Positions 1 through 5,466 of a stretch of DNA of 8,083 bases are shown piece by piece (the first letter of the stretch is position 1; each line of letters starts with the position of its first letter). Below the pieces are notes generated by a model. The model saw nothing but the letters and a program-made list of their open reading frames with translations, was not told the DNA's origin and searched no databases. The stretch covers positions 1 through 8,083 of the forward strand of contig DAOVHJ010000102.1 of NCBI GenBank assembly GCA_030671945.1, given 5' to 3'. The stretch is from Candidatus Heimdallarchaeota archaeon. GTDB taxonomy: Archaea; Asgardarchaeota; Heimdallarchaeia; JABLTI01. The translations under genes were made by a program, and so were the position numbers.

Positions 1-129
1 AAACCAGAAAACGAAGAGCATCTCAAGAAACTTGAAGAAATCGTTGGAGCAGGTAAAACTGCAGAAGTAGAATATTGGATTGTTATGAATCGATTCATAG
101 TGAATCGTGTGAAAGAATTAGATTTCTGA
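1..129 (+). CDS. C-terminal end of an unrecognised protein (5' truncated by window)
   Basis: Reading frame 1 is open from the first base and stops at TGA 127-129, giving the last 42 residues of a protein. The tail begins with a Lys/Glu-rich helix-like segment (KPENEEHLKKLEEIV) and continues with an aromatic and basic stretch ending in KELDF. It contains no motif I can assign. A hairpin followed by a T-run lies 18 bases after the stop, which supports this being a real gene end. The next gene converges on it from the minus strand. Function is unknown and most of the protein lies outside the window. Confidence 0.65.
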   Translation, partial: KPENEEHLKKLEEIVGAGKTAEVEYWIVMNRFIVNRVKELDF

Positions 130-147
130 AGTAACAATTCAAAGATT

Positions 148-181
148 GGTCGACAAATCGACCTTTCAATTATTATTTTTT
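148..181 (+). terminator. Hairpin plus T6 between convergent genes
   Basis: GGTCGA (148-153) pairs perfectly with TCGACC (158-163) around a CAAA loop. An AT-rich stretch follows, ending in six Ts (176-181). It sits just after the stop of the truncated plus-strand gene and just before the stop of the minus-strand gene at 183. The T-run is on the plus strand, so it best serves the first gene. The 12-base gap between stem and T-run is longer than in a classical bacterial terminator. In archaea the T-run alone may suffice. Confidence 0.5.
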
Positions 182-182
182 C

Positions 183-590
183 TTATTCAATAGCCTTCAT
201 TGTTACGTCTTTGACGTTTGGTATTTCCTTTATAGTATTGATTATTTCTTCCTTTTTAGTTTTGAATGAGGAATCAAGAATGATTCCATCCCAGAAACAA
301 TCAGATTTTGAAATACAAACACCGGTTGAATAAACAAATTCTGTAATTAATTTATTTAATTTAGCTAGAATATTACCACTTGTTTCAGGACTAAAACTAC
401 TAATCGCGATTTTTAACCACCAGATATCATCATCTTTAGTAGGAAAGAATCTTAGTGTTTTACTCTTTTTGGAATAAATAGTTAAGAAGACGTTGCCTGA
501 CCCTTCAAGATCGTTCTTTACACTCTCAGGTAATATCGGAGACACCAAAGCGTCAGAAATTTTTACTTTTGCACATTCTATTAAATTCAA
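183..590 (-). CDS. Small protein with AbrB-like N-terminal part and ACT-like C-terminal part
   Basis: This 135-residue protein starts at TTG (590-588). AGAGGG lies seven bases upstream as a ribosome binding site, an in-frame TAA precedes the start by one codon, and there is no early in-frame ATG. Residues about 11-51 (SPILPESV, then VFLTIYS, KTLRFFPT) resemble the swapped-hairpin pattern of SpoVT/AbrB domains, where a 'IPKEIR...GDxV...I.L.P' pattern is usual. Residues about 57-135 read as beta-alpha-beta-beta-alpha-beta: WWLKIAISS, a helix near 71-86, GVCISK, WDGIILDSS, a helix near 112-123, VKDVTMKAIE. This matches the ACT fold order. No signal peptide or membrane helix is present. A DNA-binding, ligand-sensing regulator would fit, but this comes from eye-level pattern matching only. 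The gene is certain; the domain calls are tentative. Confidence 0.82.
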   Translation of the reverse strand: MNLIECAKVKISDALVSPILPESVKNDLEGSGNVFLTIYSKKSKTLRFFPTKDDDIWWLKIAISSFSPETSGNILAKLNKLITEFVYSTGVCISKSDCFWDGIILDSSFKTKKEEIINTIKEIPNVKDVTMKAIE

Positions 591-815
591 TGATTAACCC
601 TCTAGCTATAACTAATTGGTATACTATTATTACCTCATGAATTTTCATTAATAACTTTACGTTAGCGGTAAAGTCGACACAAAATTATGTTGGAATTTTT
701 TTCACCTAATTATTATGAAAAGTAGAAAATATTCCAAACACTTTTCTCCCATAAAAGTAAAATAAGGATAATGAACCTATTTCTATAGAAACAAATTCTA
801 GTAGTTGATTTAAAA
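591..815. other. Divergent intergenic region with inverted repeat and TATA-like palindrome
   Basis: These 225 bases separate the minus-strand gene at 183-590 from the plus-strand gene at 816. They contain no convincing ORF or RNA gene. Visible structure: a seven-base inverted repeat ACTTTAC (654-660) and GTAAAGT (668-674) around a seven-base centre; a T7 run at 696-702; and a perfect 12-base palindrome TTTCTATAGAAA (780-791) whose centre lies about 30 bases before the TTG at 816. That spacing would suit a TATA element driving a leaderless or nearly leaderless transcript. No ribosome binding site is visible before 816, which agrees with that reading. Promoter assignment is inference. Confidence 0.4.
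598..603 (-). promoter_or_regulatory. Ribosome binding site fixing a TTG start
   Basis: On the minus strand AGAGGG (603 to 598) lies seven bases before the TTG at 590-588. It is complementary to the 3' end of archaeal 16S rRNA (anti-SD CCUCC). With the in-frame stop just upstream, it supports TTG as the true start of the small AbrB/ACT-like gene. Confidence 0.6.
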
Positions 816-1640
816 TTGGCAATAGAAAACATTTGGATTATAGATAGTAACAGTGGTATTTGTATCTACGATTGGTGCACTGAATTCAAAGAAAAAACAA
901 TTGATGAACAACTAGTCTCAGGATTACTACTTGCTTTTAAAAGCTTCTCCAGTGAAGCAGGTTTGGTGGACATAAGTGCAATAGAAGGAATCGATAGAAA
1001 ACTTGCCTATCAAGCAGATGATAGATTCATTATTGCTTCAATATGTCATTCAAATGATAATGAACCACTTGTAAATAAAACTCTACAAGGATTATTAGCT
1101 GATTTCCGCAAAAAATACAAAGACCTCATTGATGAGGATTCAACAACTGACGTTTCACCATTCAGAACCTTTCATAAAGATCTTGAATCAAAATTAGAAG
1201 GAACAACTGCAACAAGAAGTACTACTTCCTTAATTGCTGGTGCAATAATTACTATGATGCTTGTTGGAATTATATACGTTATTTTCTTCTTTGTTAATCC
1301 CCTTATACTACTTCAACTTCCTAAAAGTGGTGCTGTACTAAGCCTGATTATAATATTCATAGGATACTTTACGAGTGGTTTCATAGGTGGTTTAATTGCT
1401 GGCGACAGAAGATTTGGTATTTATACCGGAATTTTTGCTTCAATTCCTGTAACTGCTTTGTTCATTGGCTTTCTATACAAAACATGGATTGCTACAAATA
1501 TCGCAACTGTGATAATAAATTCTTTACTTTATTTCATACTCTTTTTACTCTTAATTACAGCAGGTGGCATAGTAGGTGGTTATCGTAGAGAACAAAGATA
1601 CTTGTATCCATTAGACATTGATGAAGAATTAGATGAATAA
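816..1640 (+). CDS. Longin/roadblock-like domain fused to a four-helix membrane domain
   Basis: The protein has 274 residues. Residues about 1-125 are soluble and open with a strand-turn-strand pattern (IENIWIIDSNSGICIYDW). A helix near 28-44, a beta region around FIIASI and a long helix near 86-105 follow. This order resembles longin/profilin-like folds such as the SRP-receptor SRX and roadblock-type domains, which are common in Asgard archaea and bind small GTPases or trafficking complexes in eukaryotes. Four hydrophobic helices follow at about 139-165, 172-198, 201-220 and 228-252, with glycine-rich SGFIGGLIAG and AGGIVGGY. The tail ends acidic (DIDEELDE). The start must be TTG: an in-frame stop lies upstream and the first internal ATG is in helix 1. 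A role as membrane anchor or scaffold for a small GTPase is plausible inference, not shown. Fold assignment is by eye. Confidence 0.85.
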   Translation: MAIENIWIIDSNSGICIYDWCTEFKEKTIDEQLVSGLLLAFKSFSSEAGLVDISAIEGIDRKLAYQADDRFIIASICHSNDNEPLVNKTLQGLLADFRKKYKDLIDEDSTTDVSPFRTFHKDLESKLEGTTATRSTTSLIAGAIITMMLVGIIYVIFFFVNPLILLQLPKSGAVLSLIIIFIGYFTSGFIGGLIAGDRRFGIYTGIFASIPVTALFIGFLYKTWIATNIATVIINSLLYFILFLLLITAGGIVGGYRREQRYLYPLDIDEELDE

Positions 1641-1657
1641 AAGAAAAGAAATGAAAA

Positions 1658-1693
1658 AGAAGAAGAGAATTTCTTCTTCTAATTTTTTATTTT
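1658..1693. terminator. Bidirectional hairpin terminator between convergent membrane-protein genes
   Basis: AGAAGAAG (1658-1665) pairs perfectly with CTTCTTCT (1673-1680). T6 follows at 1683-1688, and more Ts run to 1693. On the minus strand the same stem is followed by a T-rich stretch (complement of 1641-1657). It lies between the stop of the longin-like gene at 1640 and the stop of the large membrane gene at 1698, so it can serve both. Confidence 0.6.
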
Positions 1694-1697
1694 CAAA

Positions 1698-4229
1698 TTA
1701 GGCTTGTTCATCAGTTGCTGTGTACAAATTATTGAAATCTGTATCTATAAGTGTTAAACCCGCAGCATGTTCCCCAATAGTTCCATTAGCTTCCATGTGA
1801 GCTCTTATGTTTGTAATTGCTAATGACCAGTTATTGAGATAATTTTGCAAGTATTGAGGATCGTCGACTGCTAATAGTAATACAGTTGTATTCATTTCAC
1901 CTTCTGCTGTCACTAAATTTGCAGTGGCCGAAGCGAAATTTTGATTTGCATAATCTTCACAACCAATTAGGAAGAACCAAAGAGCATGTGCCGTTTTATT
2001 GGTTATTTCTCCAAATTCTTGCGGCTTGAAATCTTTGGTTAGTACACCTTCAAGGCTGACTCCTGCACCATTGAACTCAGTACCATAACCATCTGTTGCT
2101 ATATTAGTTCTAAATTCATCTAATTTCACTTGAGCAGACTCACCAAAAATAGCTGTTGTATTTGCATCAGTAATTGGTGAATATATAGATAAGTAATCGA
2201 CAGCAGTGAGATCAGGAGCAGTGTAAAAGTCTGCAATCATATTATCGATGCCTTCGAGAGTTATTGCATAATTCAATTCTTCATTTAGCAAGGGTTCCAT
2301 AAGCCCAAGTAAATCATTTAGTAGAAGTGAGAAATCACCTGTTACATCAGCGGAAACTATACCAGTTAGTTCTGGAGTAGGAATATAAGTTTCTAGTGTA
2401 ATGCTAGTTATATTATTAACTGCTTGCTGGAATGAATTCTTAGCATCTGTGAATTTGTAATATTTTAGATTTTCATTGCCTTCAATGCTATTGTATGCAG
2501 TCCACAAAATGCCTTTAGTTGGACCGATTGAACTAGTTGTATAGGCTAGTAAATCTGTAAAGCCAGTAATATGGTCGCCATATCCACCAACTTCTTCAAT
2601 TATCTGAGAGATTGGCCCACTTAAAAATGCAGGTAGTTTGGTTGTGTCGATTCTATCAAGAGCTTCAGTAACTCCAGCGAATGCTTCATCAAAATCTCCA
2701 GATTCTAATTCTGTTTGAACTTCAGTTAATGCAACTTCTGCATCGTCTAAACCTGCAATTGCTGCAATTATCTTTAGCTTCAAATCATCAACATCTGTAA
2801 GATCATTCTTGTGGATACCAGAATTGCCAATATCTCCTAGCATCAAGCTAGGTGATGTTCCGAAACCTGCCATACTATCTGTTGCATTATTCAAACTTGA
2901 AGTTAAATCAAATATGCCATTGAATAATGGAACCAAAATTTCCGTCAGAGCAAGCGTTGCTAGTGCCAGCTGATCACCAGCTTCAATGAATGGACTATAC
3001 TGATTCGGTATAATACTCATCAAGTTAAATAATCCAATGTTTCGTAATCCTTGGAAGTTTAATTGTGCATCACCCATCATTTGATTCGCTTCAGCCATTA
3101 ATCCGCCAAAGTCTTCTAGTGATTGTGTAGTCATTCCTTCAGTTTCAATCATTGCATATGCTTCCTGCATCTTGGCTGATCCACCAAGAAAAGCAGAACT
3201 TGCTTGTACTATCCCAAACGTCGATGAGAAGATTATTGGTGTGAATATTGCAAAAACGATTAATCCTATACTGAGTAATGGAATTCCTATCCAATGTCCT
3301 ACTTTTTTCTTCTTAATTGTAATGCTTTTGACTAATGCTGTGGCAATAACAACTACAAGAACAACTAAGATGAACATAAGTACAAGATCAATAATCCAAA
3401 TCCAATATCGGACCGTATTAAAGTCAATCTCACCTAAAGCACTGAACAAACTCTTAAACGCTTCAAATGCAGGTATCGAATAATCTACACTTGAAAATAA
3501 TGGTGTTAATGGGTTAAGTATTACATTAAGACCTGAGAGTGACAAAACTAATGGTGGGACAAATGCAGCGAGGAATATTAAAAATCCTCCAAGTAATCCC
3601 TCAAGAACACTTCTGGAGAATAATCCAGGTAGTGTCATTGCTATGAGAATTAAAACTAATTCTATGTAATATAAGTCTGGACGACTTACTCCATTCAACC
3701 AAAAAGGAATTGAGAACGTAACCTCGATCACTAAGGCGGCTAAAACACCTACAATCAAACCAGTTAACATTTTTCGGCTTCTTTTCTTTCGCTTCTTTCG
3801 TTTCTTTACTGGTTTGACTTCCTCAGCTTCTACAACTTCTTCGTCAACAACAATGTCTTCCTCTTCTTCTGGTTCAGCGTCAAGTTCCTCAGCTTCGATA
3901 GATTCCTCCTCTTCTACTTCGAGGGGGATATCTGGAATTTCAAATTCTTCTTCCACTTCTAGAGGTTCTTCAGCTTCTACTTCAAGAGGTATTTCAGGAA
4001 TTTCTAGTTCTTCGTCTACTTCAATCTCTTCTTCGACTTCAATTTCTTCAGCTTCGTCTGTAGTTTCTGCTTCAATTGATTCTTCTTCTTCTATTTCCAA
4101 TGGTTCATCTTCAGTTTCCTTTGCTTCAATTGGTTCTTCGAGAATCTCTTCTTCTTCCTCTGTTGTTAGAGTTGTTTCGGGCTCTTCTGTTTCCTCTATG
4201 ATTTCTTCTGTATCTTTTTCTTCAGACAA
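1698..4229 (-). CDS. Large five-helix membrane protein with Glu-rich cytoplasmic tail and helical outer domain
   Basis: I choose TTG at 4229-4227 (843 residues, MSEEKDTEE...), because AAAGGG (4244-4239) lies nine bases upstream. The longer option at TTG 4238 directly abuts that site. Using the long numbering (846 residues): residues 6-141 are extremely Glu-rich with a tandem 21-residue repeat (74-115); 142-156 form a Lys/Arg block (KPVKKRKKRKKRSRK). Hydrophobic helices lie at about 157-181, 189-207, 211-236, 278-302 and 314-341. Lys-rich 304-313 sits between helices 4 and 5. The positive-inside rule therefore puts the acidic tail inside and residues about 342-846 outside. The outer part is mostly helical, with TPR-like stretches near 592-610 and 750-780, and carries seven N-glycosylation sequons (N451, N609, N693, N747, N783, N803, N818). 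No Cys-rich or catalytic motif is seen. I recognise no family. A surface sensor, adhesion or scaffold protein is possible. Confidence 0.85.
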   Translation of the reverse strand: MSEEKDTEEIIEETEEPETTLTTEEEEEILEEPIEAKETEDEPLEIEEEESIEAETTDEAEEIEVEEEIEVDEELEIPEIPLEVEAEEPLEVEEEFEIPDIPLEVEEEESIEAEELDAEPEEEEDIVVDEEVVEAEEVKPVKKRKKRKKRSRKMLTGLIVGVLAALVIEVTFSIPFWLNGVSRPDLYYIELVLILIAMTLPGLFSRSVLEGLLGGFLIFLAAFVPPLVLSLSGLNVILNPLTPLFSSVDYSIPAFEAFKSLFSALGEIDFNTVRYWIWIIDLVLMFILVVLVVVIATALVKSITIKKKKVGHWIGIPLLSIGLIVFAIFTPIIFSSTFGIVQASSAFLGGSAKMQEAYAMIETEGMTTQSLEDFGGLMAEANQMMGDAQLNFQGLRNIGLFNLMSIIPNQYSPFIEAGDQLALATLALTEILVPLFNGIFDLTSSLNNATDSMAGFGTSPSLMLGDIGNSGIHKNDLTDVDDLKLKIIAAIAGLDDAEVALTEVQTELESGDFDEAFAGVTEALDRIDTTKLPAFLSGPISQIIEEVGGYGDHITGFTDLLAYTTSSIGPTKGILWTAYNSIEGNENLKYYKFTDAKNSFQQAVNNITSITLETYIPTPELTGIVSADVTGDFSLLLNDLLGLMEPLLNEELNYAITLEGIDNMIADFYTAPDLTAVDYLSIYSPITDANTTAIFGESAQVKLDEFRTNIATDGYGTEFNGAGVSLEGVLTKDFKPQEFGEITNKTAHALWFFLIGCEDYANQNFASATANLVTAEGEMNTTVLLLAVDDPQYLQNYLNNWSLAITNIRAHMEANGTIGEHAAGLTLIDTDFNNLYTATDEQA
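3894..4019 (-). repeat. Tandem 63-base in-frame repeat coding two 21-residue acidic units
   Basis: Within the acidic tail, residues 74-94 (VDEELEIPEIPLEVEAEE...) and 95-115 (VEEEFEIPDIPLEVEEEE...) are adjacent copies, identical at about 15 of 21 positions. A shorter related unit (LEIEEEESIEAE, 47-58) matches LEVEEEESIEAE (106-117) at 11 of 12. This indicates growth of the tail by in-frame duplication, with conserved IPxIPLEV cores between Glu runs. Confidence 0.75.
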
Positions 4230-4412
4230 CAGTATCAACCCTTTATTTATTTGTCATAATCTAAATGATAAAAACTCATCATTTTTCAATGAATGATTTT
4301 ACTAGTACAACCTATGAAATCAGTCTTTAATAAACTAACTGAATTAACATTTTATCAATTAAAGAACCCATAGGAAAATGAAAAATCTGTAAAAAAGTTC
4401 TGAAAAAATAAT
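4230..4412 (-). other. Intergenic spacer between the NuoC-like gene and the large membrane gene
   Basis: About 180 bases of AT-rich DNA. The 4381-4408 part contains three runs that read as T5-T6 on the minus strand, directly after the stop of the NuoC-like gene, and they probably end its transcript. The AAAGGG ribosome binding site of the large membrane gene lies at 4239-4244. No clear promoter can be singled out in the remaining AT-rich sequence, although transcription of the large gene should start here. Confidence 0.4.
4381..4408 (-). terminator. Triple poly-T terminator of the NuoC-like gene
   Basis: On the minus strand, T6 (4408-4403), T6 (4396-4391) and T5 (4385-4381) follow the TGA stop at 4413-4415 within 35 bases, with no hairpin. 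Archaeal RNA polymerase is known to terminate at such U-rich tracts. The clustering suggests the NuoC-like gene is transcribed separately from the large membrane gene downstream. Confidence 0.5.
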
Positions 4413-4814
4413 TCAATTACTAAATTCAACTTGAAACTCTTGTTTAATCTCTTCCTCGAAAATTCTCGCAGTTTGAAAGATACCAATAATGGATTCAATT
4501 TCCGCGTTTTCAAGAGGTGCAAATATAATTATGGTAATTTTTGTATCTAAGAAATCGGTACCTATCTTAGCAATAAAGTGATAAGCAATACGTAACTCAT
4601 TATTACTTTTCCAAGCAGTAATACCTGCTAGTCTTTTTACTCCTCTATTTGATAGGAATTTAGCAATATCTTTTAAGAATTCTTTTTTTGTGGTTGCTTG
4701 GTACTCCCTTTCGAAATGCTTTATTGGTCCTTGAACATTTTTACTAAAAGTTTTTTTCAGATTCTCAAGTAATAATGGTAAAGAATTCTCAACTGAATTA
4801 TGTTTGGATGACAT
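4413..4814 (-). CDS. Stand-alone NuoC-like (complex I 30 kDa / Ech hydrogenase) subunit homologue
   Basis: I place the start at ATG 4814-4812 (133 residues). A TTG three codons upstream (4823) gives 136 residues, and neither site has a decisive ribosome binding site. Residues about 60-131 follow the respiratory-chain 30 kDa domain: a strand pair with ELRIAYHFIA (73-82), then TKITIIIFAP (91-100), LENAEIESI, and IFQTARIFEEEIKQEF (112-127), ending QVEF. This parallels the family pattern of a valine-rich strand, PxxPSIT, a 'iFpaAnwxERExxDlFGI' helix and a final phenylalanine. In complex I and group 4 NiFe hydrogenases this subunit docks on the large catalytic subunit (NuoD/EchE type). The Asp-Leu-Phe-Gly portion is degenerate here (QEFQV). 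No other complex I or hydrogenase gene is present in the window, so it is an orphan copy or a repurposed domain. Family call is moderate. Confidence 0.6.
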   Translation of the reverse strand: MSSKHNSVENSLPLLLENLKKTFSKNVQGPIKHFEREYQATTKKEFLKDIAKFLSNRGVKRLAGITAWKSNNELRIAYHFIAKIGTDFLDTKITIIIFAPLENAEIESIIGIFQTARIFEEEIKQEFQVEFSN

Positions 4815-4859
4815 AGCTCTCAACTTCTTTCGTAAATTCTTAGATCATTCAATCAAAGG

Positions 4860-4880
4860 ATTCTTACTATAAGTAAGAAT
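4860..4880. promoter_or_regulatory. Perfect 9-3-9 inverted repeat, candidate operator
   Basis: ATTCTTACT (4860-4868), centre ATA, AGTAAGAAT (4872-4880) form a perfect dyad. A partial third copy, GTTCTTAT, follows at 4883-4890. On the minus strand a TATA-like ATTTATA (4908-4902) lies about 25-30 bases upstream, so the predicted transcription start of the NuoC-like gene falls inside or at the edge of the dyad. That is a typical position for a repressor binding as a dimer. The palindrome is seen directly; the operator role is inference. Confidence 0.5.
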
Positions 4881-4901
4881 ATGTTCTTATTATCAAAATA
4901 G

Positions 4902-4908
4902 TATAAAT
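4902..4908 (-). promoter_or_regulatory. TATA-like box for the NuoC-like gene
   Basis: On the minus strand ATTTATA occurs about 90 bases before the ATG at 4814. Start of transcription would be near 4878, giving a leader of about 60 bases that includes the 4860-4880 dyad. The same bases read TATAAAT on the plus strand, so orientation is ambiguous. Confidence 0.35.
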
Positions 4909-4926
4909 TGTTTTGGCATGTCTATT

Positions 4927-4959
4927 GGATTCAGATTATATAATCCTAATTGGGAATCC
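4927..4959. promoter_or_regulatory. Nested inverted repeats around a TATA-like core
   Basis: GATTATATAATC (4934-4945) is a perfect 12-base palindrome containing TATATAA. It is flanked by GGATTC (4927-4932) and its inverted copy GAATCC (4954-4959). The block lies in the divergent region between the NuoC-like gene and the Cys/His protein. It could be an operator overlapping a promoter. AT-rich DNA readily gives short palindromes, but the GC-containing outer arms make chance less likely. Confidence 0.4.
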
Positions 4960-4986
4960 TTATATTGATTTTTAGAGTTTATTTTA

Positions 4987-4994
4987 TTATAAAT
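4987..4994 (+). promoter_or_regulatory. TATA-like box for the Cys/His protein gene
   Basis: TTATAAAT lies about 31-38 bases before the ATG at 5025. Archaeal transcription usually starts about 25 bases after the TATA centre, near 5017, so the transcript would be almost leaderless. The lack of a ribosome binding site before this ATG agrees with that. Confidence 0.45.
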
Positions 4995-5024
4995 TAATTA
5001 TTCCATTATTTTATTCGAAAAATT

Positions 5025-5339
5025 ATGTCAATTTTAAAGGGGATTAAATCAGTAAATATGTCAACCCAAAAAGTCTTTGGACTCCTAGTAACGGATCAAA
5101 AAGTACCTTTGATAGAAAAACCTGAGGATAAGGATCAGTGTTATCTTTGTGGTTTTACTTTTGAAAATGAAGACTGTATGCATATCTTTAGTGATAAAGA
5201 ATTATCTGAAAAGAGAAAAGCCCATCAAAAGTGTATTTTTAATCACTTACAATTATTACCAAAAGAAAATCAAGTAGCAATTGTGAGTGTCGAGACAAAT
5301 GAAGTCATATCTTATACAACAGTAAGTGAAAAAGCGTAA
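5025..5339 (+). CDS. Small Cys/His protein, probable zinc binding, family unrecognised
   Basis: The protein has 104 residues from ATG 5025. An internal ATG at codon 12 is possible, but no ribosome binding site is well placed for it. The centre carries C39-x2-C42 (CYLCG) and H67-x2-C70 (AHQKC), with further C51, H53 and H74. A CxxC paired with a later HxxC is a common treble-clef or LIM-like zinc site, so binding of one zinc ion is likely. Flanking parts (VFGLLVTD near 17-24; VAIVSVETNEVISYTTV near 84-100) are strand-like. No membrane segment or signal peptide is present. It has its own TATA-like box and a T9 run right after the stop, so it is probably monocistronic. It could act as a small nucleic-acid or protein adaptor, but nothing in the sequence decides this. 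Confidence 0.75.
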   Translation: MSILKGIKSVNMSTQKVFGLLVTDQKVPLIEKPEDKDQCYLCGFTFENEDCMHIFSDKELSEKRKAHQKCIFNHLQLLPKENQVAIVSVETNEVISYTTVSEKA

Positions 5340-5348
5340 TTTTTTTTT
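5340..5348 (+). terminator. T9 run directly after the stop codon
   Basis: Nine consecutive Ts begin at the base right after the TAA of the Cys/His protein gene. No hairpin precedes them. Such a U-tract is a typical archaeal terminator and separates this gene from the next one. Confidence 0.5.
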
Positions 5349-5401
5349 AGCTCTTAATTGTATTTTCTTAGACTATATTTTTCGATATTTAGCATAAATT
5401 C

Positions 5402-5411
5402 TTTATTTATA
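5402..5411 (+). promoter_or_regulatory. TATA-like box for the zincin-like gene
   Basis: TTTATTTATA lies about 56-65 bases before the TTG start at 5467. A transcript starting near 5432 would include the GGAGAG ribosome binding site at 5455-5460. Several other AT-rich stretches in this gap could also serve. Confidence 0.35.
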
Positions 5412-5454
5412 GAGCAATTACCTAATGCAAGATATTATATGAGCAAGTGTTTCT

Positions 5455-5460
5455 GGAGAG
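5455..5460 (+). promoter_or_regulatory. Ribosome binding site fixing a TTG start
   Basis: GGAGAG lies six bases before TTG 5467-5469 and matches the archaeal anti-SD. It favours this TTG over the first in-frame ATG at 5515 (codon 17). Confidence 0.65.
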
Positions 5461-5466
5461 AAAAAG

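Noticed and set aside
3172..3483. Plus-strand open frame of 103 codons
   Set aside because: It lies antisense to the membrane helices of the large protein, has no ribosome binding site or recognisable domain, and overlaps a clearly coding frame completely.
4230..4238. Start of the large membrane protein at TTG 4238
   Set aside because: The AAAGGG site directly abuts this TTG with no spacing, while TTG 4229 has nine bases of spacing and gives a natural N-terminus (MSEEKDTEE). The difference is only three residues.
3814..4296. Plus-strand Ser-rich open frame of 160 codons
   Set aside because: It is the antisense shadow of the Glu-codon-rich tail of the large membrane protein; TTC/TCT runs opposite GAA/GAG give Ser-rich low-complexity translation with no independent signals.
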